Below are positions 1-11,950 of a DNA stretch of 64,000 nucleotides, piece after piece. Each line of letters begins with the position of its first letter. Positions within the stretch are counted from its first letter, which is position 1. Position numbers and translations under genes: made by a program. Origin of the DNA: Anoplopoma fimbria (lineage: Eukaryota > Chordata > Actinopteri > Perciformes > Anoplopomatidae); the NCBI RefSeq assembly GCF_027596085.1, contig NC_072454.1, positions 24,798,490 through 24,862,489 of the forward strand. The letters run 5' to 3'. The notes below the pieces were generated by a model. The model saw only the letters and a list, made by a program, of their open reading frames with translations. It did no database searches and was not told the origin of the DNA.

Positions 1-367
1 ATTGTATAGTTCCTGCCGGTATTGTATAATAATGCGTTCCCCAGGCTGCTGCACTATGAAATGACGCTTAACAGACAACTGCGTAGTGATTTTTGAATCT
101 CTTCTCATCCCTCCTCTCGGGTTTTAGAAGCAAAAATGTACCAAAGGCCTCCAGGGTGAAAGGTGTTGGGCTCAGGGATCCTGCATGATTATCATTCAAA
201 GGCTGCAGCCTCCATCAACCATAGGGTGTTACATTGACAGCTGCTGGGACAAAAACACCTGCAACACCCCGGGTCTGTGAGAAAGAGTAAACCTAGCCTT
301 ACCTACTGAAATAAAATGCAATATACTGATTTTAAAAATAGGAAAAACTACATTTATATTTACAGTT

Positions 368-387
368 TGTGTGTGTGTGTGTGTGTG
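368..387. repeat. (TG)10 microsatellite
   Basis: Pure TG. Confidence 0.95.
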
Positions 388-3300
388 CAAAGGTCAGGCA
401 TGTGTAGTGCTCCACAGGACATGTCTCTGCACGACGCCTATAAAAGAATCTGCTGGGGTTTTGTCAAGCCCCTGGAGATTGTCATGAAGACAGAGCCAAA
501 GTCTATCTTTAAACCGTCAGCACTCAACACTCACCGATGGTGGCTGTGAATGTGACTGGGGACCAGCGGCTGCAGCGCTCTGATTGGATCTATAGTGGCT
601 GTGAGTCATTTTAATGAGATAAATCACGTAGGAAAGTTTCACAATTTCCAAAACAAACATTCTCAGAGAACCGCAAGACGCCGCATCCGTCTCACACGGC
701 AACCCCAAATTCATTGTCTTGTGTGTTGAATTGTACAGTGCGACATAACTTACTACAACTAAATGTTATAATGTTTTATGTTTCTTTCCACGATGATCTT
801 AATGACACAAGGGAATCTATGAAGTGCCAAATCTGTCCCAGAAAAGGCCCCCGCATCTTGGTATGCGTCTCTGTATAAAAGATGTGCTACAGAATAACAG
901 GGAAACGCTGTAAACCACCACAGAGAGAGAGGAAGGGAGTGCCTGGTGTTTCAGATGTCACCCCAGCACACTGTAATTACTAGTCACAAATGAAGATGAA
1001 CACTTTAAAAGGCCACCGTCACTGTGTCCTCCTTGACTACAAACTGTGATTAGAAAGCTGAAGGCCGCGAACCGGATCTCTTCTGTTCTAGAGGGGCAGG
1101 CGGCTCAGTAAATGCGATCAAGATAAAAACTGCCAGACTGCTTCTATTCATCCGTGTCCTGCTGCAGTGGAAACAATAATTTCCTGACTCAACACATTTT
1201 CCAGACGTTGGCTTTCTTGACTTGAGTTAATCTTGGGTGGTGTCCCGTGTGGTTTTTTTATGGACCGACTGTTGTAAATACGAGAATGGAGATAAGGAGC
1301 TTTTCATATCTGAAATTTATTTCAAATCAGTGCAAAGAAAAGCCTCACCCAAGGCAAGCTGGTCCTGGTCTAGAGAAGGATCAGTCCCTGGTTAAACTGC
1401 TAGATAACTCAGGACCTATCCTGAGTTTACAGCAAAGGTGGATCATATTCTTTTTTTCACAATAGAGCGCTGCAGGGATGAGTCTTAAAACCTGGGAATG
1501 ACTCAGCATGTTTGCACTTCCGGTTCCCTCGTCTTGAAGTCAATTAGTTTTTTGAATGTTTTGGTTTTGGTTAGATTTCTGTTGAGAGCCACAGAAATCC
1601 TGACCAAATGTGTCCTTTTAGTCTTCTACCAATATATTTTCAATAACAACAACAACAAAACAGAAAATCGATTTTCCTTTCGACAAATGTGCTCCTAATT
1701 GGTCACATGAGCTGCATCTGGGCCACTGAGAGTTCCATCCTCTCCTTAAAAAGATAAAGTGCAGGAAAGCAAAGCTCTTTCACGCTTCCAGCGAAGCAGC
1801 TCATTAACAGGGTCGGGCTGAAAACATCCACATCTCGATGAGTGCAACGTCTCCGGCATGGAAATAAAAACGCTCAACTTTTACAAGCACCAGATGCTCT
1901 CCTGCAGAATCAAGCAATGTTCCACATGGCATCGGTGATTGAAAGGTCTAATAAAACGCTATACAGGCCTGTTCAATGTCACTGTAAGGAGTAAAATATC
2001 TCAGTCAAACTAGGAAGTGAAGCATTATTGCAAAATGAGAAAACGTCACGAAGAAAACTAGATTTCTTATCGTTTTGAGCTAAAAATGCGTTCTATCTGA
2101 GATTTCAAAGCCGCGGCAGAAGTACTGCTGAAGGTTAATCCTAATGTTTACTTTGCTCCCACCACTGGGGTAATTCAACTAAGGGAGCAGAGACGGTAGC
2201 ATTATGCTGCAGGGCAAGTCACATAGTCAGGGAACCCAATAAAGGGACCATCTGCACAATATTTATGATGCACAGAATCCCCCCGCGTTTTTCCCAAAAT
2301 AACTTTATCTCTCCCTTTCCATAATCAAGTCTTTTCCCAAGAACCTTTGGAGCTTCCCTAAAAAGATACGTGAGAAATATGCATGCGCTCGTTTGGCTGC
2401 TTGACGCATTTATTATTCTGCTACACTACAGTTTGAAGTGAAAAACACAAGCATGTAAAGATGGAGGAGTTCTCAGCAGTTGGTGGTGATTGGTCAAAGC
2501 TTCAGATCAGGGTTTCTGGCACAACCTCCATAATCAGGGTCACCAGTGTGGGCTTCTTCAGGTGGCATCATACAGCTTTGTCTTAATAATGATAACTTAA
2601 GAGTTTTGATCCTTCAGAATTTCGGTTTTAATTTTTTTTTAGCCATATAAGTGCATGTGACAAGGAGCAGGTAATTCCCGGCAGTCTCAAAATCCAGAAA
2701 GCTGTGCTACTGGGGCCAAAGAAATCGCGCTTTATCTGATGTTCAGGGCTCTTCTGTGAAGGTGTTATAGAAGCCGCAGGACTCAACACTGTGAAGAAAA
2801 GTCACTAACCATGTTTCTATTCAATTGTCAAGCAAATTTGAAACAAGCTTTTGAAGTGCTTCAAAAATATGAAATGTTCATCAACTGTTTTGGAGACAAT
2901 AAACTCGGCTACAGAGTAGTTTGGTCAGAGGGTGGTGCTGTAGGCTACGTATGGCTTTAATCCTCCAGTAAACAGAGTAGAAGAAGAAAAAAATTGGATA
3001 TCGAACCATCTGCGATTAAAAAAAACAGAGAGAGGTCTTCATTTGAATTAGTTTCAATTTGAGCAAGTTTAAGTTTTTCTCTCATGTCAGCTAGTATCGG
3101 CCATGTTCAAGTTGTCCGGAGACAAACACAAACATTTGCACGTTATGGGAATATCCTGTATAACGCCTACAGCAAGAACAGCCGATTAGTGATGAGAGTT
3201 AAATGTGTGCAACATCAGGATTCATTCGGCAAAGAAGTTTCCAAAGCCCATTTATTGCATTAATTCTTTGTTTTTAAGACAAAAAACACTTCAGAAAAGT

Positions 3301-3700
3301 ATTAAAATGTTTTTTCTGTAATTCGGGAAGTTTTAGCAAATTTACATCAGGAAACCATAAAATGTGAAATAAAAACATGTGAATGGAAACACGGCAACAG
3401 ACAGAAAATCAATCTGAAACCATTTCCATTAAACTCCAACCATTCTCTGATTGTTTGTTTTTTCCCAATGTGAGGATTTGCTGATTTTCTCTTCTTCATA
3501 TGCTCGTAAAGTGAATATTTTGGGGCTTTTGGACTCTTGGTTGAACAAAACGAGCCATTTGAAGTTGAAAGTTGGGATTTATAGCTTTAATCAAGAAAAT
3601 ATCGGGCAGAATATGTTATGAAATATGTCTCATTCGCAACCCCATAATTCAGTTACAGCTATTAACAATCATGCAAGTTTGTTCTATACAGTCGATGCTG
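388..3700. other. Intron sequence, nothing recognised
   Basis: AT-rich, no exon, no repeat I can name. Short open frames only. Confidence 0.5.
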
Positions 3701-3705
3701 CACTA

Positions 3706-3925
3706 ATGGCTAAACATGTCAATCATATTGTCCCTTTTAAGCAAAATCAATAATTCTCCTTTTTTTCTACATAAACTGAGATCTCAGCTGAGTTTAACTG
3801 CTAAGTGTCCTAAGAGCATCATTCTAAGTTTCCGGAGTATTTTTGGGGGGAGGTTAATAATTAAAATTCACGCCCAAAGACACTGTTTATTGCCATATTA
3901 ATCGAACAAGATCAAACTGGTTCTG
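3706..3925 (+). repeat. Diverged tandem duplication, left copy
   Basis: Shares collinear blocks with 4424-4655, about 718 bases away: GGCTAAACATGTCAATCAT, TAAGCAAAATC, TACATAAACTG and later TTAATCGAACAAGA. Identity is moderate with small gaps. Either an old tandem duplication or two copies of a dispersed repeat. Confidence 0.6.
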
Positions 3926-4423
3926 CTCGCATTTAAAAAAAGAAAAAAAGAAAAGAGGATTCATTCTGCAAAAAGGACATACTTAGAAGCGCGTGCATTA
4001 TTTAGCAACGAAAGAAAAAGAGAGAATTAGGCCTATGTCGCCAATTCCACATAAATAACCCGCTCTACTTACAAGCTTTGAAAAGTCACCCAAGATCCTC
4101 CTACCTCATGAGGCATCTGCACAGAAATGTGTGATGGAAATGGAGATTTTAGTTATGTTGTGTGTGTGTTTGTTTGTATGCAAAGGTTTAAAAGTCTAAA
4201 AAATGTATTCTGATATTGATTCTGGAGTTTGTGTCTCGGTGTGGGGGGCCATTACTCACATCGATGGAACAAAACCAACAAAAGGGAGACTTTTCGTGTT
4301 AATCTTGAGAGCTGGACAAATGTCACAGCAATGGTGGAACACAACCAAATAAAAGCCTCAATTCTGGTGGTATGAATAACTGACTGTTAGGTTATCAACA
4401 TGCCTTGATATTTACTGTTGCTA

Positions 4424-4655
4424 TTGGCTGAATATGTCAATCATGTCCCCTGTAAGCAAAATCCACAATGCCTCTCTTTACATAAACTGTCTGAGGTGAG
4501 CCTGGAGGTGATAGGACTGCATGTGAACGAAGGTGGTGTCTTTAAATATCCAGACATCGATAATTCAGCGTCCACCCCGACAGGTCTGGTTATTCAGCGT
4601 GGACAAGTTCAAACAGCCTGCTGTGTTTATGATCTTAATCAAACAAGAGCATTAA
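4424..4655 (+). repeat. Diverged tandem duplication, right copy
   Basis: Partner of 3706-3925: GGCTGAATATGTCAATCATG, TAAGCAAAATC, TACATAAACTG and TTAATCAAACAAGA in the same order. Confidence 0.6.
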
Positions 4656-4659
4656 AGGT

Positions 4660-5967
4660 TGTTTGGGTAACTTGTCTTTGGAGTCAATACAAGAGGGGTT
4701 TACGTTGTTGGAAATAGAGCCTCATAGCGTTAATGGGACTTCATGGTTGGTATAATCCTCTGAACCCCAACTAGGTTTGTGGCGTTTTTTGCACCTGTCC
4801 TGCACCTATATGGCGACAGCTAGAAGTAGAGAGAACTTAAACATGTCTTTTGTGCAGTTTGACACAGTTACAATTCCATAAATCATAAAAACAAATTTAA
4901 AAAAAATGAATAATTTGGTTTCAGGCGTCACAATCACAGCTTACCAGTTGCGCTGAAGAGAGCAAAATGTAATGATTTTTACAGGATGTGGTTGGAGCAA
5001 AGGGTGTTCTTTTAAATGAGATGTTTTTGATCAAATACCACAATTTAAGCTTGGTTTTGGCTGCTTTTTCTGATGAAAGCGTTTGTCACACTTGATGTGT
5101 TCAAAGACTGTCGGAGAGAAGAAAAGTTGATGGTAATGTCAGTTTTTACCCCTTCTTGTTATGATAATGTAGTTTTGATGATTGTTTAAAGAAAACATGC
5201 TCTTCCATCCCGCCGGCGGGTATTGGGGTTCAGAGGGGTCAATAACTAATTGTTCAACTTTCCACACTGAAGTCGGGACAAAAAGTCCAAAATGGACTCA
5301 TTAGATAAATCCATGCAGGGCGGGAGTAATCTTCGGCTTAGTGCTGACAAAAAAAATAATAATAATAATCAACTGGTAATCTGTTTCTGTGTGAGAAAAA
5401 TATGATCACACCTATAATGCAAATCCCTGTTGCCAGTGTCTGTGCACGGAGAGTGTGATTTCGCCACCGCCGCGTAACTGGTCCTTTATCATATTCTGCT
5501 GAAGTGTTATGCAAGTCAATTGTCAAATTTCTTTGTAACTTAAGTCATGTGAAGTACTGTCTAGCAAGGACGCAACAGGAAACAGTAGAGAGGAGGAGGA
5601 GGAGGAGGTCTGTAGTAGAAGTGTTTCCTTTAGATGACGGCACTACTTCCTGTGCAAGAATCATTCTAGTGATACTGTTACTGTACTACTGCTCTACTTC
5701 TGTCAGATCAACTCAGCATCATCAGTGCTGTTCATTTTCCTCCTCTCTCTGTACATCTTTTTTTTGTTTTCTTTTTTTTTTTGGGGGGGGGGTTGTTGTT
5801 GTCTGTCCTTATCTCGCGCCGCTCTCCTGCACACGGCATCCTGTTTGCACTTGGGCGGGACAAAACATTGTCTCTGTGTGACGCCGAAGACATTTCACAG
5901 GCTATCACGCTTTCAGCATGGGCCCGGTATCTCTATAATTGGGTTCTTCCTGCTGTGGGAAGGAGAG

Positions 5968-5970
<3 letters not shown>
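4660..5970. other. Intron sequence with small motifs
   Basis: CCTCTGAACCCCAA (4760-4773) recurs inverted near 5225-5238 beside a 12-bp palindrome CCCGCCGGCGGG (5208-5219). A T-run followed by G10 is at about 5768-5792. No gene. Confidence 0.5.

Positions 5971-6011
<41 letters not shown>
5971..6011. repeat. (GA)n microsatellite
   Basis: 41 bases of pure GA. Confidence 0.95.
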
Positions 6012-6014
<3 letters not shown>

Positions 6015-7424
6015 GAATGGAAAGAGAGGAGGGAGAAAGAGTGTGTGGGGGGAGAGACAGAAGGGTCAAGTTTCCATTTCCAACAGGACCCCGTTAAAAT
6101 GTCTCAAAGGAGCCCCGCAACTATTCTTTTTCTGTCAGTTCTATGTGGAGCAGAAAAATTGACGTTGGGATCCGTGTCACTTAAAAATAGGTTGAATCCC
6201 TCATAGTACATCAGAGCCCAAAACCGGCACAAACCAGACTCACGCCGTCTAAAATATGTCTAAAACAAGAACATATCTCCCTAGTAGTCCTCTCATTTCA
6301 TTTTTCCCCCTCAGGACTGACCTTCACTGAGTGCCAAAATAAAAAAACGGACTTCCAAAATAAACACTGCTGGGTTTCCACAACACAGCGCTCAAGAGGG
6401 CCCAGACCTCAGCCAGGACCCAGAGTGAGCGAGTCATGACTCCGGGACACCACAACAGGCCTCGGTGGTTAAAACCCAGGCCGGGCAACGACGCCGGGCA
6501 CGCGACAAGCTTGTAAAAAGACCGTCTGCTGAAGGAGTTAAAATGTGTAAGTGAAGGCACCAGCTGAAACTGGAACCAGTACGGAAGGGTTTGGGTGGTG
6601 GATTTTAGACTTCTGGTGAATAAAAATAGTATTTATTTCCCATGACATTTCTATTTTCAAGTATCAGCCCCGCAGACCTGGTAGTGTCTCTACAAGCAGG
6701 GCGTACAGGATCGAAGTTTCCCTTTTATGGAAATTAGAGTTCACAATCGCTATGACACAGTTATTTGAAGAATTTCACAATCCAGTTTCACAACTTTCTA
6801 ATGAACTGGCTTCACAGAGCAGTGGTTGGGCAAGTGATGAGGTTAGCCTACATTTCAGGGGACATTTCAAGTGTGTCAAGCCTGAGGAGTCAATAGCTTA
6901 ATTTCAGAGTTAGAAGACTAGCCTAGAGTCCATGTAGGCCGATTGAAGGACAGAAGGAGAGATATGAAGCATCGTGGCCAAGTGTCGAAATAAGAAATGA
7001 CATGTCACTCAGTTCCAGCATAGGGAAGTCACAAACGCACCTAAGTGGTTTTATTTGGCAAAAGGTCTACTGTGACAACACATTGACCCTGTTTACACTT
7101 AAAACAACACTCAAAATGTGTCTTGTGGGTGAATGGAGCGCCAAAAAGCAAGTGTTAGCAACAACCAAGACGCCATGTGATCTGTCTGAAAATCTGGAGA
7201 AGCCCATAGAGACACATTACGAGTGCATCAAGCATCTTCTTCGCCTGGAGCACAGCAAAGAATAGACCCAGTCTGCATTGTTTGATTTATTTTTATTTTA
7301 TGCATTGCTGCCTCCCATCAGTTGCAGACAGAAATTATGTGCATGTTTATTTTAATATATAGCAGGGAAATGAGCCCCATGTTAATGCCAGGTGTGAACA
7401 GTGCCAATATAAATAACAAGACTT
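6012..7424. other. Intron sequence, nothing recognised
   Basis: No exon, no named repeat. Confidence 0.5.
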
Positions 7425-7840
7425 AAGGCCTTTACACACCGGGGGCGTTTTTTGATGCACGTTATGATATTTTTTCAGTTTATTTTTCCATAAATACTTT
7501 GAAAGAATGTGAATATGCTCAGCGTTCTATGAGAACAGACATTTTTCTGAGCGTTCGCAACACGAATAAAGGACTCAACCAATCAGGTTGTGGTAAACGT
7601 CTCATTGTTGAAGCCAGCAAGTCAATCTCATTTAGTCTCATTCAAAACGTGATTTGAGTGTTGACATATCTCGCCAGAAACCAGAGAAATGACCCTCATG
7701 CGCATGCTGCTGGATCATATAGATGAGTGGGAGCTGTGATGTGGGCGGACACTGAAAACATCAATGACCACCTGCACAAAGGGCAAACAATTTTGGGGCA
7801 CAGCGGACTACAAAAAAATTAAGAAAAAATATATATTCTA
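7425..7840. repeat. Probable dispersed repeat
   Basis: Starts GGCCTTTACACACCGGGGGC, a phrase I associate with teleost interspersed repeats, and continues AT-rich. Boundaries uncertain. Confidence 0.35.
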
Positions 7841-8134
7841 AGATTTATTCCTATGTTTCACTGCTTTCAGGCATTTCGTCTCAACAAATAGCGTCCCCCG
7901 CTGTCTGTGGAGCTACATCTCCCTTTAGAGAGCAGCAGGTCTCACAGATCACCTCATCACTTTTACAGATGCAACCACCCGAGTTCCCATCAGCTGCAGT
8001 CTGTTTCCATTCATCATCTGATGCGTCCAATCACGTCTCCCGGGCGGCCCCGTCACCCTCTGGTGACCTTCCAGCAGAATGGAGGCATGCAATAAGACAG
8101 GACCAAATGGGGAAAAAGCACACGGTCATTCTGC

Positions 8135-8210
8135 CACACACACACACGCACGCACACACACGCGCACGCACACACGCGCACGCACACACACGCGCACGCA
8201 CACACACGCA
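8135..8210. repeat. (CA)n/(CGCA) compound microsatellite
   Basis: 76 bases of strictly alternating purine-pyrimidine built from CACACA, CGCA and CGCGCA steps with a loose higher-order period. Confidence 0.95.
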
Positions 8211-8335
8211 GACAGGATAAGGAGTGTAAACTGGTCATCATGAGAGACGCGTAAACAGGAATTGAGAGACAAAAGTTCTATGTAATCTCCCTGTTCCAGA
8301 TATTCATACAAAGTTCCCAAACACTCTTTGGCCAG

Positions 8336-8370
8336 ACACACACAGACAGACACACACACACACACACACA
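8336..8370. repeat. (CA)n microsatellite
   Basis: CA with two CAGA steps, followed by A9. Confidence 0.9.
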
Positions 8371-8522
8371 AAAAAAAACTAGACCATTCGGGCTAACTGA
8401 TGTGAGGAAACTCCACTGAATCACACTGATGGATGATAAATACTGTGTCACCACCACTTCCCACCAAGGTCAAATGGACGTGAGTTTAAGGCACACACAC
8501 TGGGCCAGCCGGTCATCTCTTC

Positions 8523-8841
8523 ACATTACATTACATTACATTACAGTCATTTAGCAGACGCTTTTATCCAAAGCGACTTACAGGAAGTGTATTCAACATA
8601 GGTATTCAAGAGAACTACTAGTCACCAGAAGTCATAAGTGCATCTCCTTTCTTAAACAAGCATCTTAAAGCATAAGCCAGAGCAAAAGTATAGTGCAGAG
8701 GCAGATTACTACGAAAACAATAATTGCAACAGACTAGTCCGAATATAGTAAGTGCTACAAACTACTACGAATAGGATAAGTGCAGTAAACAAATACAAAT
8801 TCAATAAGTGCAGCACAAATTCAATAAGTGCAGCAGTTCAC
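8523..8841 (-). repeat. L2-tailed interspersed repeat, copy 1
   Basis: On minus it ends CGCTTTGGATAAAAGCG, CTGCTAAATGAC, then (TGTAA)n; on plus the tail reads as (ATTAC)n at 8524-8545. The hairpin with GGATA loop and the TGTAA tail are the 3' signature of L2-clade LINEs and the SINEs they mobilise. About 98-99% identical by eye to the copy at 24671-24965, with an extra 20-bp tandem step at its 5' end. Confidence 0.85.
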
Positions 8842-8959
8842 CAGTGTGATGAACAAAAATGTATGACTGAGTTCACAATAACAACCATTTCACCGTTTGA
8901 AATAAGAGGGGGTTACTAGAGCTGGAGGTCTAGTTGGTTTAGTTTCTTCGGCTTGTCCC

Positions 8960-9490
8960 CATGTGAGAACCCCTTTGGTTTTCGGTAGGAACCTTTTGAA
9001 AAGATTCCACCTCAAACTTTTTCAGAGGGTTCTACCCAGAACCCAACAAAAAAGGTTCCACCTAGAACCCCCCTATGATACGTTCTACAGAGAAGCCTCC
9101 TATGGTGTAATGGCTTTCATCCAGAGCCTTCTCTGGAGGTTCTATTAAAAAACTTTTCCACCTTCTAAGCTTACTTACTTACAAGAACCCACCAATGGGG
9201 TTCTAGCAAGAACCCTTTTATATTTCAAGGGTTTCGTCTACCCGTAAGGGTCGGGGCTGATCTGGTGCAGCGTAACCCACAACAATCAGGGTTCACATCC
9301 ACAGGTGTTTGGGGGTTGTGGGATGGGAGGATCTTTAAAACATCCAAGTTTTTTTATATCCTGAAAGAACTCTTTCTCCCAAAAAGGGTTCTTTGGATGA
9401 AAAGGGTTCTTAATGGAGTCTCAGAAGCAAAGTGTTCTTGGTTGAACCACAGCCCTTCAGGAATAACCCTTATTCGTAAGAATGTAGCTA
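8960..9490. repeat. AGAACC/GGTTCT-rich dispersed repeat
   Basis: Dense alternation of GAACCC(C)TTT and AAAGGGTTCT words on both strands (for example GAACCCCTTTGG, AAAAAGGGTTCTTTGG, AAAAGGGTTCTTAATGG), producing many small inverted repeats. I believe this is a teleost repeat family but cannot name it. The open frames through it are by-products. Confidence 0.65.
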
Positions 9491-11422
9491 CTGGAGGGGA
9501 AAAAATAAGAAGAATAGCTGCCGTTGGGTCTGGTCTTCTTTTTGTTAGTGTTATTCTAATGTGATCCACATGTCTGCCCCCTTGTCTTAATGGCCCTCTC
9601 ACACCTGCTGAATCAATTCATTTCTATAGAAACGCTGCAAGACTCTTTCATGTTAAGTTAGGCTTTGATGAATTCATAGTGTCTCGACTGTGCTTTCCTG
9701 TGGGTGCATCTCAACACTACACTGTACCTTTAAAAACAGTGCATTGTTGTATCATACTCATGACAGTAATCACATTTAATGGAAGGACACCGACAAGATT
9801 ATGATACGGTGAATTTTTTGTATTGAATTGCAGCTCTCATGAATCCCATTAGGATGAATCATGTATATTGTAGGGGACAGTTAGCCTTTGAGAAAAGAGA
9901 GCAGGAACCAAAGGTTAAAACAAAGGTCATTGTGCTCCACATTTGCATGTTTATGCTTAATCACAACACATATCTGCTATCAAATCAATAAAAAATATTC
10001 AAAAATGATAATATATATATATATATATATATATATGATATATTGAGTCCAGCTAACTACCCTGACAACGGAATTTCAGCCTATGATATAAGACTCATCC
10101 CACAGCAGCTGTGTTTGGATCCATGTGTACAAATATTGAGAAGTGAGGGCAAAAGGACAGAAGAAAATAAAGTGCCTCAGTCATGACCAACGCCCAACGT
10201 GCTACATGTGGACTCAGCCTGAGAATGCAAACATGCAGTAGCTTTAACTCCACTTACACTCCACTTAACCGTCACTTTATCCAGAGACGGTCCAATAAGC
10301 ACACACTCCATCAGCGTATTTGAACTGAAAATAACCCTGAGGCCTTCTGCTGGAGGTGAAAAAGGGTTCAGAATTTTTGCTCGAGGCAAATTTAGGAGTA
10401 GATTTTAAAAAAGCGGGGGATTGACAGATCTGGCCATTGGTAAACTTCTCGGGCTCGTAAATGTTTTTTAGGGAATCTTGCACTTCAGAGGGAGTGCTCG
10501 GAAGTTGAACAAGTGAACTAATACATGACAGTGAACGTGGACTGACAGGCGTGTGGCCTGATGAGAAAGCAACACCTAACCCCACTTATTTTCAGGTAAT
10601 AAAAGCCCAATCGAAGACCATGGGTCTGTGTATCATAGGTTTAACCAGGCTACATTATACAGAAAGGGGGAAAACTTGACAATGTAGCTGCAAAGTTTTA
10701 AGACTTGAAATATTATTGCTACAGTCTACTGATAACTACAGGTAGAAATCCAGAGTGCAACAGAAGAAGACGTAACTAGGCCAGGTGTGTAAGGGGTCAA
10801 CAACACCCTGCCTGTAAAATGGATGAATGCATCTTTATATCTCGACATATAAAGATAATAAAGATGTAGCACATGAGGACGCAGCCAGGCAATAGTATTT
10901 AGCTCATTTTACAAGACAGGAGCACAAACCAGATGCCAAACCTTGTAAACCCTCAGATTCTTTTGTGTCTGACAGTTTCACGGCTATTGGAGGTCTTAAA
11001 ATAGTCTATACGTGATATACTACTTCAATAGTACAGTAAAGCAGGGGTGTTTTTACAACCAGACTGATACAGTGAGCAGGGCTTGTGCAGGAACATACAT
11101 TTAAAAGTTTTACTTGGACAATTTAACAAGGTTTCCATTTGTCACTCGGCACAAAGCAAATACCTGTAAAAGCTAAATGAGGAGCATTAGCAGATGGATA
11201 AATGTACTCCTTTTTCCCTTTCTAACTAGCTCCTCGCTGGCCAAATTGGGTAATAAAGCCACATGAAGCAGGCAAGGTGGAGACGGGGCCATCTGTTCAG
11301 CTATTGTGTAGACAGGCATCTCAGGGCAGGCCTGTCCCATGGAGCTCGAAGGGACGATTGGACACTTTTCTGAAGGAGCGCTGACAGGCGGCGGGCAAAT
11401 GGCCAGGGCAAGCCTTCAAACA

Positions 11423-11430
<8 letters not shown>
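9491..11430. other. Intron sequence with one (TA)n tract
   Basis: Pure (AT)13 at 10011-10036. Otherwise no exon or named repeat. Confidence 0.5.

Positions 11431-11509
<79 letters not shown>
11431..11509. repeat. (TG)n microsatellite
   Basis: 79 bases of pure TG. Confidence 0.95.
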
Positions 11510-11512
<3 letters not shown>

Positions 11513-11714
11513 TCTTCCTTTTTATCTACAGCCCTGTCAATTCAATGACCACTTAAATCGCTACTCGACTGTCCGTCTTTCTGTTCAAATCTATGTACCG
11601 AAACAACTGTTTTCTGCTCCAGTCAAAAAACTTTAGCTCTTTCATCAATCAAGCCGAATGAAGCACCTTTGATGCAGCAAGTGTTGCAACTGCAGGATAT
11701 TTCAATATAATTTA

Positions 11715-11950
11715 GAACGTGTCCGGTTTTGATTGTATAGAAGTCTATGTGAAAATGACTATACTTAGTATAGTGTTAAGTCTTCTTCAATACAACATGA
11801 TGTTCATTTAGTAAATGATGGTCGCATTTAGAGTCAAATAGACAATAAAGCAGGGTATGGTTATCCAAGATGGTAATAACCAAAGTGATGAACTCAAGGC
11901 TTTAAAACCGCGGTCCACAAACCAATGGGTGACGTCACAACATCTACATC
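11715..11950 (+). repeat. Dispersed repeat family X, copy 1
   Basis: Contains TGTATAGAAGTCTATG, TCAATACAACATGATGTTCA, ATTTAGAGTCAAATAGAC, AAAGCAGGGTATG and CCACAAACCAATGGGTGACG. The same words recur at 15240-15800, 46735-47010 (inverted) and partly at 17461-17580 and 48350-48650. Confidence 0.75.
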
